Notes: generated by a model from the letters alone, not told the origin. DNA of 64,000 nt from Hyperoplus lanceolatus (GCA_026929865.2 CM049410.1:5239001-5303000), one strand, 5' to 3'; counted from the stretch's first letter, positions 1 through 27,723 are shown. Made by a program: numbers and translations.

Positions 1-68
1 AGTGGATCAAGAACAGGTGTGCTGGATATACCCTCTGTTGCAAAGAGGCAAAGAGCGGCTTCAATCGC

Positions 69-241
<173 letters not shown>

Positions 242-1125
242 GTCTGTCCGTCCATCGACACATGTCTTTGTGTCAACCTTGAACTACACATTTGTTAAGG
301 GAAGTTTGTTAAGCCATCTGTGTCCCTGTCACTTTCCTCTTGTTCTGTGTGTGTGGGGCAGAAATACTCCTTTCACATTTTCGTTTGTTATTCAGAAATG
401 TTTTTCATATTAACATTGAGTCCAATGGCACCCTGTAAGTACATAAAGGGTGTTCGGGTAGGTGTCACTGAGAATCAACAGCCCAGTCTAGGAGCTCACA
501 ATGTTTTATTCATTTTAGATAAATCTTTGGTGTGCCAGGCCAGTCAACCAAAACAGTCCAAAGCCTTCAAGCTCACGTGCACTGCTTCACACTGCACACT
601 ACCTATCCAATGTGAAATGGGCAGAGAGACAAATGTAGTGCCTGGTTAAAAACATCTGAAATGAGCAAGATCAACAGATTTACAACCCATTTAGCTCGGG
701 CTTTAGCTGGCTAAACTAAAGCTTTTAAAAGTGATGTGAAAAGAGGAGTCCATCTTCTCCACTCTGTTTCTGCTGAAGATTTAAGCCAAAGAAAGTTAAT
801 AAGTTAATAATCATGTGTCTCTAGCATGTCTCCTTATGGTTTCAGTCTAATACACTTAACAAAGGCATTGTTTTTGTTCAGTTGTAATGCTTTGTGGTAT
901 CTTAGGTACATTCCTGCCTGTTGTATGGCTTTTGTTTCTCTTAAATATTAAAAGAAGTGAGGACTGTTGTGCTGTCTGTAAGGCTGCACTCCAACTTACA
1001 GTTTAGGCTACTTATGTCCTTAGCACTGGTGTCCACCAGAAATGTCTCCTTGGATCTGTAAATGTATTTTGAAGGCAGCATCACTCTCTGACTCTCTTCA
1101 TGTATCACCCACCTTCATGTCATTT

Positions 1126-1139
1126 TGTGTGTGCGCGTG

Positions 1140-1171
<32 letters not shown>

Positions 1172-1179
1172 TGTGTGTG
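1126..1179. repeat. (TG)/(TGCG)n microsatellite
   Basis: Short TG run with a TGCG core, the same compound type as the tract near the window start. Confidence 0.93.
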
Positions 1180-1678
1180 AGACTTTCACGTGTGTGCCTA
1201 GTGTTGGCTGATTGATGACTGTGGGCAGATTCCCGGCAGTGTTTGATCCACATATCAGAGGAGGTGGAAGTAGAGGAGAGATAACATTCCAGGATGCAAC
1301 AAGGGAACGTGGACAGTGGAACAGCTCATAGAGACCATACTCCATTTACGGACAACAAACGGAAATTACTCATTAAAAACCCACAGGCACCCACTAATGC
1401 TAAGTACCCAAAAAGCCATGAAGGCCCTAAGGTTGTGGGCGTCCCTGTTGAAAGAATCATATGTATGGACAAAGCCAGGCTGTTGTCACCGTTCATGCAG
1501 TGGCACCTTTCTTGTAAACCTGCATGAATAACAATGAAGCGTATTTAATGAATTCACTTTTTAAGCACTTACCAATTCATCTGCCCAACAGATACTGTCA
1601 AACCAGTTGTCTTTAGAATATAGTCATCATATGCCATTAAAATAAAGATTATAAGATACAAAACTTCAACCTTTCAAC

Positions 1679-3166
1679 TAGGGATGGGAATCGAGAACCG
1701 GTTCTTGTTCAGACCCGGTTCCGAGTCAACCAATTCCTTGGAATCGTTAACATGCCTGCTTAACGATGCCGCTTATCGGTTCCGCTCGTAGCAAATGCGT
1801 CATGACTTCAGACACGTGCTGCTTTGTTTTGGTTCAGAACGCAGCAAACATGACGTCGAGGCAGAAGCGCTCTAATGTGTGGTTGTATTACACATGAAAA
1901 GGCAACAATACTAAAGTTTCCATTTCATCAAATGACTCGTGCACAAGCAAGCGCGCAGACAGCGATCCTGACGGTTGAACGTTTAAACGTCCGCTGCCTT
2001 ACTCGGCACCAGAATTGCCCATCACTTGGATTTGAACATACAATGTAGGCTATATGAATTAATGTGTGTGTAAGCCTAGGCGTGGGAAAGTGAAAGAGGG
2101 AGATACATAAAAAGGCGAGAGCAGCATACAGACAGGAAAAAAGGATTTCTTATTTGCTTCCAAAGGCCCGCTGTTTACTCTCGTTCAACAGCTGTTAAAT
2201 GCCTCCTTGAAGCACGGCAGTGGGGACGAACGCAAAACAACACACAGCGGGACTCGGCGGTCCGGTGGTAAGGAAACTTTAACAATACGCTTTATAAAGA
2301 CAGTAAGACACACTTAAAATAACGCTCTCTGCCCGATACAAAAAGCTCTGCCTTGGATTACTTGAGCGATCAATGTGTATAAAACCATCCGCTACGTGTC
2401 TGATGAAGGGACATTATATTAGCCTAATAAACAGCGGTGAACATAACAGCGTACATTGTAAAGCTGAGATGGAGCGGTGACTCCTTGTCGTTGGCGTGGT
2501 GAAGAATAAGCAAAGTGATACATTCTCTTAAAGCCTTTATGGCGTATTTATTCTCTTCTTGAGTAGCCTACATGACTGTCTACTGTGCAGTCGTGACAGT
2601 TTGACCTGAGGCGTTAACATAGTGACATCATCACGTTGGCCTTTCAGAGTAAGGGCGCAATCATATAATAACACTTAACATACATTAAAGATCTCGTATC
2701 CTTCCTGAGAGGGCAAACATGATAATTGTTCTGCATAAAAAGAGTTGGTATTATCTTTTCAAAAGACTTATTTGTATTTGTTCTGTCAGTTGAATTTTGT
2801 TTCAAGTGCCAATGAGCACTGTTAATATTCCAAAAGGCACAAGCTCTTCCTTGACTGTTTTAAGTATGTGTTTTTAGTTTGTAGGGCACATAAGGGCATT
2901 TGGGCTTAAACACCAAAAAAAAAATTGTCTGGACCAATTAATTTGAAAATTGACAATTTCCTAATCCCAAAGTAGCTTGATAATCTTTCAATGCATACAC
3001 TAGACACTTCTGATCAGATATTAAAGAGAGTTAATACAAACAAACTAATTTGTACATATTCTCTCACCCAATGAGAATCGATAAGAGAATCGATAAGGAA
3101 TCGGATCGATAAGCAGAATCGGAACCGGAATCGGAATCGCTAAATTCTTATCAATTCCCATCCCTA
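1679..3166. mobile_element. hAT DNA transposon relic, 1.49 kb
   Basis: The ends are TAGGGATGGGAAT and its inverse ATTCCCATCCCTA. They are flanked by a perfect 8-bp target duplication CTTTCAAC (1671-1678 and 3167-3174), the hAT hallmark. Subterminal sequence is rich in GAATCG/AACCGG motifs at both ends. From an ATG at 1850 a short frame reads MTSRQKRSNVWLYYT, resembling the start of a BED zinc finger (S-x-VW-x-Y), and then breaks at a stop. The element therefore looks like a decayed, non-autonomous copy of a ZBED-type hAT. The superfamily rests on the ends and duplication; the ZBED link is inference from a few residues. Confidence 0.87.
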
Positions 3167-3230
3167 CTTTCAACAAGAACTGATGGCTAGAAGTCTTGTC
3201 TGCCATGTGCAATCAGCTGTTCCACCAACA

Positions 3231-4683
3231 TTAAAGGTCACATATTATGCTAAATGCACTTTTTAAATGTGTTCTAACATATCCATGGGTCCACGGTAGG
3301 GATGGGCATTTTAAGAAATTCAATTGATCGATCATCGGGAAAATTAACGAGCAATTATCGAGCAATCGTTATCTTTTTTTACATATTAAAAAATGCCAAC
3401 AGAACATCCAAAATACAGCGTTTTTACCATAGACTGTATACAAGAGGTTTTTACTCAATTACATCTTTATTCCAAGATCTTCTAGACAAACAACAATCTA
3501 TTAAGACAAGGCAACTTTTTAAAATAAAATAATAATAAAATGTGGCGCTGGTGAAAGCCCGAGGCTATGAGCCAACAAGGAGCCAATGCTACGATACCTT
3601 TAAAGTTTAAACACATATGCGCCTCCTAAGAGGCTGCCAAAGACTGCATACGGGCACGGCATGTTTCTCTGAGTGGTAAAGGACCTAACGTTACTTCATC
3701 TAATAGACAAAATGTGCAAATTATTTTCCCTGATGAAGGCGAAGTAGGAAAGCATAGATGCTAAAGTTAGCTGCTAATGCTAGCAGCGCTAACGTGACAC
3801 GTTTAACAGGGTCGGATGTAGGCTTCAATGTACAAGTGGTACATAATTCGGTTTGTTTAAGTGTTGTACGTATACAAGGTTTCACAATGCTTAATGAACT
3901 TAGTTATTTTCGGTTCTAAAGCTGTCCGGTCCGATGCCAAACTTCTCCTTAACTTCTTCCTGTTTATGTTTTGAGATCTACGCCTGAGCCTGTTCTGTTG
4001 TCTCCTACTACTAGTTAAGTATCTCCCCCTGCTGATAGGATGTTTAATTGCTGCCCATACAGTCTTTGGTGCTGCCTGCCACATAGTGAAACTAATTGCT
4101 GTGCTGCCGGACTCACACTGCGCAACACAACGGCTATATAATCGATAACAATTTCACGTGATCGACAATATTCTTAACGAGCAATGATCGATTAATCGAT
4201 TAATTATGCCCATCCCTAGTCCACGGTGTGCCTAGAGACTGCCAAAATATAAAAAAAAAATAGCAATCTCTCCTTTTCTCACTCTCCCACTTTCTGAAAC
4301 CCCCACCCTCCCCCACAATATACTCCAGTCAGAATTCTCCTCGTTTCTGACATCAAAAACTGGAAAGCCAGAAGCTTCCACTGTGCAGCCCACACCCCTA
4401 TTTCTTATTGGTCCACGGCCCTGACAGACAGAGGGCGAGGCGTATCTGGCTTCGCTTCCGGATAGGGGGCGGGGGGAGCTCAAAGATTGTATATTTACAA
4501 GGGGAGCTGCAGCTCTTTTTAAAAAATAGGCCATTGTGAGATTAGCTGAACATCAGCATAGTACAATAAATTATCTGAAAGTTTTTTTCAGCAAACAATT
4601 AAAGAAAAACTTATTAGGGACCACTAAGACCATATAATATGGTGTATAATAGAACTGAAAAGTGTATACTATGGGAGCTTTAA
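3231..4683. mobile_element. TTAA-flanked repeat carrying a nested hAT-type element
   Basis: It starts TTAAAGGTCACATATTATGC and ends TATGGGAGCTTTAA, imperfect inverted ends framed by TTAA, the target of piggyBac and Kolobok transposons. Without the insertion at 3297-4218 (and one copy of its 8-bp duplication) it is about 520 bp. A fragment with the same start recurs near 44798 in axin2 intron 8. No coding capacity is visible. Superfamily assignment from TTAA alone is tentative. Confidence 0.65.
3297..4218. mobile_element. non-autonomous hAT-type element, 922 bp
   Basis: Inverted termini TAGGGATGGGCAT and ATGCCCATCCCTA, with AATCGAT-rich subterminal repeats. An exact 8-bp target duplication GTCCACGG flanks it at 3289-3296 and 4219-4226. 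Its outer end resembles that of the 1679-3166 element but the interior differs, so it is a separate subfamily. No transposase frame remains. It interrupts the TTAA-flanked repeat and is therefore the younger insertion. Confidence 0.88.
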
Positions 4684-5498
4684 AACCACAAGGCTCTGCA
4701 CTATGATAATTATTTCCTAAATTGCTATTCTTATTTCATTCTGATGTTTCAATCGCATTCTGAGGGGCATGCCAACAACGGAGTGACCTTCATCTGCCTA
4801 CACAAGGCCAATGGTGGGCCACCACCAGCCGACACATCTCATTTACAGTATACTTTGCTTTAGATTTTTATTAAATGATGCATTTCTGCCAAGCGATTAT
4901 GGATTTGGATTATTTGAACCATGTGAAAGCAAATGCTTCCGGCTGGGTTTAACTGGCTGCTCCCACACTGCAGTGCACAGCCAAACTTTGGAGGTCGGAT
5001 AGAAAAGCCTATGTCATTATGAACATTATCAGACTTAGTACTTTAAGGCTTAATAACTCTGAAACCTAACAGATTAACTTCATTTATCGGACAAGGCAAA
5101 CATGATTAACCCAAACTAGCTCTACAGTAATGGTGGAAGCACTTTGAAATCAAGCAACATTACGGTAGTTAAACCTGTGTGATCACCAGGGGTCACAATT
5201 TCACAGAATCCCCACACTGATCTACTGTTGTATTTATCAAGTTGCTTTGTCTTATGTGTTTGTTACTGGGACTCCACTTTCAATGTAAATGAAGCTAGAA
5301 AACCACAATAATGAGCTAAAATATAAATATGCAAAGAGATGCAGAGTTGATTTCAGCTCTACAGTACAAATTTATTATTTGTATTTTTTCAAAGACACTG
5401 TCTAAAGTTTTCAGGCTGCATCTGTTTTTCCAAGTTTTGCTAAACTCAACATCCAATAAGTGATATACTATTTGATAAATAGAATATATGAATGTTAG

Positions 5499-5504
<6 letters not shown>

Positions 5505-5538
<34 letters not shown>
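5505..5538. repeat. (CA)n microsatellite
   Basis: Simple CA repeat on the + strand. Confidence 0.9.
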
Positions 5539-5539
<1 letters not shown>

Positions 5540-6322
5540 CGGCACGCAGAAACACACACACACCGGGGCACATATGGCGCAGTTTCCCGAGTTGTTTCCT
5601 ATTCTCTTTCTACTGTAGCTCTCAGCAGCTGAAAGAGACAGAGAGGGAAATCCAGTGAACAGTGTGTTCCCCCTGTGGGCATAGCTGGGTTGCACCATGT
5701 CTTCATTACCGCCCGCAATTGTCTTACTATTTTCATCAGTCCCGGGATAGAAGAGGCTGCTCCGTAACTGTGCCGACATGTGTGCGTATTGCAATAGACC
5801 AGATAACTGTTTCAATTTGGGTCTGATGCTGCCGCCATCACCATAACTTCCCCCACAACTGTGAACTTTGAGAGAGGCATAACATTTCCCAAAGCAAGTC
5901 AATTCACACCCATGTCATTCCGTCTTGGTCGACTTACTAAACCACTTTGTATTTCTACACACGGACAGACAGGCAGACAGCAAAGCAAAAGTTTCACTTC
6001 TCTAACACCTCAGGAGGGAGACCTCTCTCCTTCTACAGCTTCTCTCTCACGCTCACTTCTTTACCTTTCTCCACGGCGCTTTGATACAAGTGCAGATAAA
6101 AGAGAGTCTGTGCTCATCTCTCTGGCCATTCGCCTATCCTTGAGGTTAGCACCTCCTTTATTATTTACTATTAGATCAGCAGACATACATACGTACACAC
6201 ACCGCCTTGTTCTGCTATAGCTGGTGTGTGTTTGTGTGGGCGCATTGAACATACTGTGTCTTTGCTTATGTGTGTGTGTGCTTCGTGCCTCTTGTGTATG
6301 TATCTGGTCTTATCCTTTAGCG

Positions 6323-6458
<136 letters not shown>

Positions 6459-6792
6459 CTGCAGGCAGTGCAGTGTGAGGTTTTCTGTGCTGTCTGAAGT
6501 CGTCCAGCCTCAGTGTCATTAGAGGATCTCTTTAATCCAGACTCTGGGAGAAACTTCTGACAGCACGCTGCAAATAGAAAGGCCCTGCCGCACATGAAGA
6601 GCAGCTCCGCTCCTAACAAAACACAGAACTTAAAGAGGCCCCTGGCCTTTTTTCCTCCTCCCACTATTCCCTCCCTTCTTTCTTCTTTGCTTTTTTTCCC
6701 CCTGCCCTCTGTTGCTTTTTACTTCACCCTAGGGAAACATGCTTGCCTTATCTGCGCAGGAGGACCACCCAGGAAAGATGACTCAGGCGTTG

Positions 6793-6920
<128 letters not shown>

Positions 6921-7645
6921 CTGCAACACTGGAATTGCACACTCATTTGACTGAGGGTTAGCGCTCAAATGTTTAGAACTTTTGCCGTTAATATTAATGC
7001 ATGCCTCTACCTGCAATGGATGGCTGTGAGCGGTGTGTTTGTTGGTGCTTGCGTGCGTGTGCATGTGCGCGTGGTGTGCCTCGCTAATCCTTTGAGCCAG
7101 AGTTTGGAATGAAAGGCAGGAGGCCCATTGTCTGATGGAGAGGTGAGAGAGGCCTTCAAGCTCCCCGGCTGTGGGACTGTGTAGCTGCTGTAGCACGGTG
7201 CAAAGCGCTGGCCCCATCTCTCCTCTCTAGCCACATGTTTCTCTCTCTCCTCCCCCCTCACCTCTCTCAACTCCTCTCTCCCTCTCTCTGATGTCGTCAC
7301 ATTTATTACCTTCTCAGGCATTTGCAACTTGTTCACTTTTTTTTTTCCTTCTTCTCCTTTACACACCTTTCTCTTTCGTTTCCCTCCTTTCTCCTCCTCC
7401 TCCTCCTTCTCTTTCCACACCTCCCTCCTTCCTCCGTTGCACCCTGAGGACATGTGATTCCCCCCCCCCCCCCCTCTTCCTGGCCTGTTCTCAATGATCC
7501 CAGTCTGCACGGCTGATAAAGACCATATCGCCCAGAGCATCTGGAGACACTTAAGAAGGATCCTCCACATCCCCGGTCCATTCACGCACCTTCACACACT
7601 TAACAACACTATAGAAACAAACCAGCATACGTAGAGTGTTGCCTG

Positions 7646-7647
<2 letters not shown>

Positions 7648-7733
<86 letters not shown>
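7648..7733. repeat. (TG)n microsatellite
   Basis: Uninterrupted TG repeat immediately upstream of the 7808-7944 MITE. Confidence 0.97.
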
Positions 7734-7735
<2 letters not shown>

Positions 7736-7807
7736 AGTGTTCAAGCGGCATCAGGAAGGCATTGTAGGTTGACTACATTGTCCACTGCATTGCTTTGTTG
7801 CATTGTT

Positions 7808-7944
7808 TTAAAGGTGGAGTCAGCAATTCTGGAGACACTTGTTGTCAAAATAACTTCTTGTCAAAATCAGTTCATATCTCACTCATATTTGAAGAAAAGT
7901 GATTTTGACGAGATCATTCCAGAATCGCTGACTCCACCTTTTGA
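7808..7944. mobile_element. short MITE, GGTGGAGTCAG family (copy 1)
   Basis: Arms AAGGTGGAGTCAGCAATTCT and AGAATCGCTGACTCCACCTT form a near-perfect inverted repeat. TTAA sits at the left end and TTGA at the right. At 137 bp it lacks the middle present in the roughly 300-bp copies at 18224, 23809 and 32043, so it is an internally deleted member of the same family. Confidence 0.82.
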
Positions 7945-9205
7945 GTCTGTTTCTCGAAATATCAGAGTAAGCTAATAATAATATGACCCTTATTCATATC
8001 CGACAGTGATAATGACTTGATATTTCAGAGGCTCTTTCTGACTCACAAAGCGCTTTTTTATTCATTCATAGAACCATTCCATCCAAAAAAAAAGTGTGAC
8101 ACTTAACCCTCAAAGCTGCCCTGAGCACATCAGATATTGAAGCCACATGAAAGAGTGGAACACGTCACCACTAGTCAGCCTAACTTCCCAGAAGACCTGG
8201 TCCAGAAATGCTGTGTCATAGTGCGGGGAATCAGAAGTTGGTTTGGGGGGGGGGGGGTCTCTCTCTCATCTTCTTTGTCCGACGCTGCTGCCATGAAGGG
8301 CATATGTAGGAAGGAGGAAGTGCAACTGTGCATGTGCTTAGCGAGAACCTTTTAGAAAAAATCTACCGCCATATAACAAGAAATACACTTCATCACACTG
8401 CAGTGTAGCATAGTGTGCTAAGATAAACGACGCGATCAATTGAACTCGTATTGGCCATAATCAGACATGTTAGAGGAAAATCTCTCAAAACAGAAAGGAG
8501 CCCTTATGCTGCCATTGTCACTATGATCAGAAAACATGTTTTAAAAAACGCCACTACAAATGCTTTCGTGGTGTCGTTGAGCCTCTGCCTTCACCAGTAA
8601 ACAAATGAAATGATGAAATCTACGGCAAGAGGTTGCACTGGGCGAGCGATGTGGGCTGTGATGGGAACGTGACCGACTAAGAAATACCCTGATTAACAGG
8701 ATCAACACGCTGCAGAAAAAAAAAACAGCCTTCCCTCCCTTTCATGCTGCCGAGCTAAAACCTGACCGACACACGCTCCACTGTGTGTTGCTTCAGAAAT
8801 ACATCCACTGTTCAGTGTTAAAGTTATCTTCACACTGTGGTGCTGCTGCCTTGGTGTTTCAAATTATTCAAAGAATATGATTACATGTCGAGAGAAAAAA
8901 TTACCTTTAGATCCACTCTATCGAACAACCCGACAACTAAGCTTTCAACAGTTTTCCTCCCTTCCTCTTTCAGCCAGTAATTCTCAGAAAGTTGCTATAG
9001 CCAGAAGTTCAACCCGGCCCTGCAGCCTTAAGAGTCTATGTGTGATTTATGTCAGTGTAGTGGGCTGTAGATCAGGCCGGTCATGCCTATCACCTGGACT
9101 GCGTTTCCCCTCCGCTCTGAGAGTCCACGAGGCAACACCTGGCCCGCTCACTCAACTCCACTGGGGATGAGGATATTGATGCTAGCCAGTGCCTCATACA
9201 CTTGC

Positions 9206-9206
<1 letters not shown>

Positions 9207-9288
<82 letters not shown>
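9207..9288. repeat. (TG)n microsatellite
   Basis: TG repeat followed by TGCTTGCG units up to about 9310. Confidence 0.96.
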
Positions 9289-9292
<4 letters not shown>

Positions 9293-9699
9293 CTTGCGTG
9301 CTTGCGTGCTCTCTTTCTGCTTTTCATGCAGACTAATCGAAGACGAAGTGTCCACATGTGCACTCAAAACATCTGGTTCTGTGTCGCATGCAGGAACTGC
9401 GCCTTTTTACTTTCCACTGCTATCACTTACAGGCAGAGAGAGAGGGGGGGGGGTGAAGTGCCCATTTTCTTTCCTTTTTTTTCCTTTGTTTCTTGCCTAA
9501 ATCGAAGAAAGCAAAATAGATAAAATCCTCCATTGGGGCCCTATGAGGACATTTTATCAACTCAGGTATTGGGGTACATGTGCGAGGGGTTCTCTTATCA
9601 ACTAAATGATACAGTATTTGTCCCCCTATTTCCTCCAAAGAAACAATAGTCCTTAAAGGAATGCAACTTTGCAGGAGCCTAGAAAGTTAGCTAATTCCC

Positions 9700-9850
9700 C
9701 TAGTGAGCTTGTCTCTCACTTTCCGCGTGCCCTTGTCCAGGGAATGAGTTTGGGCTTAATGAGGCCAGCGCGCCGGTAATTACTGTCATGACTTTATTAT
9801 TAGCCTTTTAACACGAGGAGACTAATCACAGGCTGCATCTCTCCGCAGCG
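9700..9850. other. candidate conserved non-coding element
   Basis: A non-repetitive block with homeodomain-like TAATTA and TTAATGAG motifs and an undecayed appearance, between a simple-repeat region and a (CT)n tract, close to the first recognised cep112 exon. Conservation cannot be measured here, so this is only a candidate. Confidence 0.25.
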
Positions 9851-9872
9851 CTGTCCTCCCTTCTGTCTGCGT

Positions 9873-9875
<3 letters not shown>

Positions 9876-9947
<72 letters not shown>
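9876..9947. repeat. (CT)n microsatellite
   Basis: Uninterrupted CT repeat about 170 bp upstream of the exon at 10117. Confidence 0.96.
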
Positions 9948-9950
<3 letters not shown>

Positions 9951-10116
9951 GTCCATGGCTATATTGTTGTCTCGGTAGATAAGTGCATATCACCGTCCAT
10001 CTGTTACATATTAACCGATTCATTATGAGTAAGATTGTGTGAATCTAAGTGTACATTGACAAATACAGAAGTTAACTCAACACAACACTGACTCTTTCTC
10101 CTCACTCACCCTTTAG

Positions 10117-24184
<14,068 letters not shown>

Positions 24185-24188
<4 letters not shown>

Positions 24189-24520
24189 CCGTTGGGGAAC
24201 CACAGCTTGACCATACGCCGGGATATGAAGGACGAGACACCCAATCAGATGTGAGCCTCATTGACTGTATTTTACTAGCCTGTGTCATGCCACTGGACCA
24301 ATCATCTTTGAGTTTTTTGTACTGTTGTCTCTCATGGTTTAATGAACATATGAATTATTTATTCATTGTCAAAGTTGAGTTTTTCCTTTGTTTTGTTTAC
24401 ACTTGGTTACAATTTTATTAACGTTTTATATTTTTTTATATCATTGATTGACTATATATTATTGTTACTGATATATGATCGACTTACCAATAGCTTTTTA
24501 ATAAAAGACTTTTCATCACT
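24185..24520 (+). CDS. cep112: cep112 terminal exon: last Arg codon, stop and 3'UTR
   Basis: Acceptor TGTTTACAG. The first base completes AGG (Arg), then TAA at 24186-24188 ends the protein, so only four bases are coding. The AATAAA signal at 24500-24505 suggests cleavage near 24520. The end is set by the signal only. Confidence 0.75.
24500..24505 (+). terminator. cep112: cep112 polyadenylation signal
   Basis: The first canonical AATAAA downstream of the cep112 stop, about 310 bp after it. Confidence 0.5.
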
Positions 24521-26149
24521 TTGTCATGCTTTCTTTTTCCTTTTTTTAGTATGTTTTTCATCTTTTTCAAATACCTCCATAATTAATCCCTCAATTAGGG
24601 GGAAGTCATGCTGTTGCCCTTGTGTTTGCATGACCACAACATGCATGTTAACCAAGATTAGCTCTGTAACTTTACACTAAAGTCAAAGACCTTGATTCCC
24701 ATCTCCCCCGTCACTATTAAGCCGAAGCCCCCCCCCCCCCCCCGTTTGAACTGTAAAGAGTAGTTTGAGGGGGGTTTGTGGTTGGTTCAGATAAAGAGAG
24801 TGCTGCGAGTGGATTGTTTGAATCTCAGGCCAAGCGCTACAGTCCTTGGGTCCACTTGTTTCTGCCTCTGCCACACCACTTTGTGTTTTACCAACGGCTC
24901 CACTCAAACCCAGCCTGAATTACCACTTATTATTATAATCAAATGGCTGCCAAGTCTCCTCCATTGTCTCCAGAGAGTGGAGGTTTTATGATGATAATAA
25001 CATTTGGTGGACCAAGGATTGGCTTCATAATCAGCCCCCCCCCCCCCCCCATTCATTAGTATTTAGTGTCTATGGTAGGTGAGGAATGCATGGGCTTGAA
25101 AACTGATCATTTCTAAAGAATACATTTTTTTTTTGACTCTCCTGGAAAACAGTTTGGAGGACTACTATTACATTCCAAAAATCCGATTTGATTTCAAAGA
25201 AGAAGGCCCCTGCACTTATTTGCATTGGAATTGCTTTCTTTTCTACACCCGCAGTTCACGTGTTCCCATTGTCCGTGACCTGTTCTGCTGTCTCCAAACG
25301 AAACACTATACCCCTCTCTGTATTTATTTGATGTGCGGATTCTGCTGCCCAGGCACAGAGAGAAAGAGAGAGAAGAAACAAAAAAAGAGAGACGAAAGGA
25401 GAGAGGACCGTCAAGCCGATATCTGAGAAACAGGAATTTAGTATTTCAGCACAAAGCCTTTTGTAGAGTCTGTTGTTCCTGGAAGAAGTGCCCAGAGGAT
25501 TCATAACTATTGCAACATACTGTATGTGTATGTGCACTTGAATACATGTAAGGAAGTACATTTTGGCATGTACTGCGTGTGTGTGTTTGTGATCACATTC
25601 CTGGGTCAAGGTTACGTCTCAGCATGCTTCGAACAAACTAGAAAGTACGGCATGACCTTGTGTGAAGGCAAAGATGTTTGCCGCATATATAAACTCAGCT
25701 GAAGACCTTGCTGCTGCAGTGGTCTACAGATATCTGAGGAGCCGAGGCTGTTTACATTAACACTGACAGTTGTGGGTGGTAACGTGTTGATGTTCTATCT
25801 TACAGTTTTGGCTATTGGTTCCTGACTGTCTTACCTATAACCTTTTGAGTCATTTTATATTTGACTATATCTACATATTGATGGATCTCAGGGTTGAATG
25901 GGTCAAACTCTGGGAAGGTCTCACCTCAAATCTCCAGCCTACATACAGTCTGAGCTACATGCCGCAGTATGGCCATTTTAAAACAGCTATATTATTAACA
26001 CTTTCTTCAGAGGGGCGAAGGTAACCCATGGAATGAACTAGTTAGCTTCACCCTTTATACAGGACTTTTCACCCTGACCAATGGCGGTTTGGGGATACTG
26101 TTAGACGATCCACCAAACGCTTCATTTAAAGTACACTGAGTCCTTAAGA

Positions 26150-26480
26150 TCAAAGGATGGGTTGAAGGCCAAAGGTTAATGCCCCCTTTGGCCTCTCTGG
26201 CAGGCCAGTGATTTGCTCATTTACACCCAAACGGGCTCCAGCTATAACTTCTCTCCTTTAATCTGTGTTATTACGCTGACATAGTTTCACTCTAATTGAT
26301 TGTCTTCCACCAAAATAAACCTTCCGTAATTGTTCTTGTGTAAACACGGGCCATGAATGTCATTTCCACAGTGGCCGACATGGTCCCATTAAGGATCAAA
26401 GCCCTGGCTTCCTCTCTGGTTATCTCCACATCAGACAGTGGGATGTTGTGTGACAACAGTAAAGTGCAGTCTGGGAGTCC
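26150..26480. other. candidate conserved non-coding element
   Basis: Repeat-free block with balanced composition, TTAATCTGTGTTATTA-type and CTAATTGATTG motifs, and several CAAAG/CTTTG words. It lies between the two genes. Conservation is not testable here. Confidence 0.22.
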
Positions 26481-26734
26481 CAAGGTTTCCACTCATCCAC
26501 CATATTCTCACTTAATGCTCATGCTCACGGCTGGTGCACTGTATTACTCTTGTGACTGTGACGTTTTGGTGATTATTAATGTGTGTGCTACAACTGGAGG
26601 TTTTCATTCGTCATAGGTTGAACTTAGTTTTCAGGACATGATTGCACAAAGGCCACTTTACAAATGACTGCACAAAAGTTAAAAAGTGCCCCACGATACT
26701 GACTTCGAAATGCGGAGCAAGTGCAAATGCGGTT

Positions 26735-27190
26735 AGGTTAGGATAGGGTTAACTGTATTTATCCCCAAGGGGGAAACTGGTTTGCCACCATGGTCTGTAT
26801 GCAACATAAAACCTATAATACATCACAGAGTTACAATAATACGAGTACCAACGTAAAACAAGCTTGGTCCCAGAGGGAGTATGGTCCACTACTGTAGTAA
26901 GTAACAATGATAGAAGGTTAAAGTAAATTAATGAATAACAAATATATAAAATATAATAAATATACTATAGTATAGGCAGTGCATATGTGCAAGATTGTTT
27001 CACCCTTGCCAGTATGCCATATTGCCACAACCAGTCAACAGCATCAATAAATACAAATTACATCAAATCAAATCAGTAGTCCTGATTAAAAAGCTGTTCC
27101 TCCATACTTCACCATTTATAAGAACCATTTCCTTCCTTCAGGACATCAGAGATTATTTGAGGACGTGAATTTGAAGAGCAGCACTCAAAT
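26735..27190. repeat. dispersed fish repeat fragment (unclassified)
   Basis: Begins near ATTTATCCCCAAGGGGGAAACT, a phrase I associate with a common teleost interspersed repeat, and continues into A/T-rich sequence with AAAAAGCTGTTCCTCCATAC. No coding frame or target duplication was found. Confidence 0.4.
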
Positions 27191-27263
27191 CTCTAATTAA
27201 CTGTGGAACAGGGAATGTGAGGTCATTCTGTGCCTCTTACTAGATTTACACATGTTGGTGAAT

Positions 27264-27290
27264 GTGTGTGTGTGTGTGTGTGCGTGCCTG
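27264..27290. repeat. short (TG)n
   Basis: Short TG run. Confidence 0.8.
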
Positions 27291-27722
27291 TGACTGCCTT
27301 GCTTCTTGGATTGACTGTACATCGGCGTGTGATTGACAAAGTCATTGTACGGTGTGTGTGTGAGCTGTGTGTCACTGAAGATTTTTATAGCCCTGTATTC
27401 TGAGTCAGACCCTAGGAGGCCTGTGTTTGGCTGCTGTATACGCTGCTTGCATAAATAAAGCTGTTTATCACCAACACTTCTCACACACACTTCCATCATG
27501 TTCTCTGCCTCCTCTGCCTTTGTCTCTCCTCCTGGTTGTATCGTTCTCCTCTTTATTGAGATGGTATTTATGGCTGTGATTTTTATTTATTTTTTGCGTT
27601 CCCCCCCCCCCGGCCCTGTCACTCAAACGCAACAAGAGCTATGAAAAAGGATATGCAGCTGTGTGATTTGAAAAGAAGTGGGTTAGAAGGTATGCAGCAT
27701 CAGTGAAGAAAGGCACAGCAGG

Positions 27723-27723
<1 letters not shown>

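Noticed and set aside
7007..7585. 192-codon minus-strand open frame
   Set aside because: It crosses low-complexity pyrimidine-rich DNA, has Glu/Lys/Arg-rich composition and no family or splice context.
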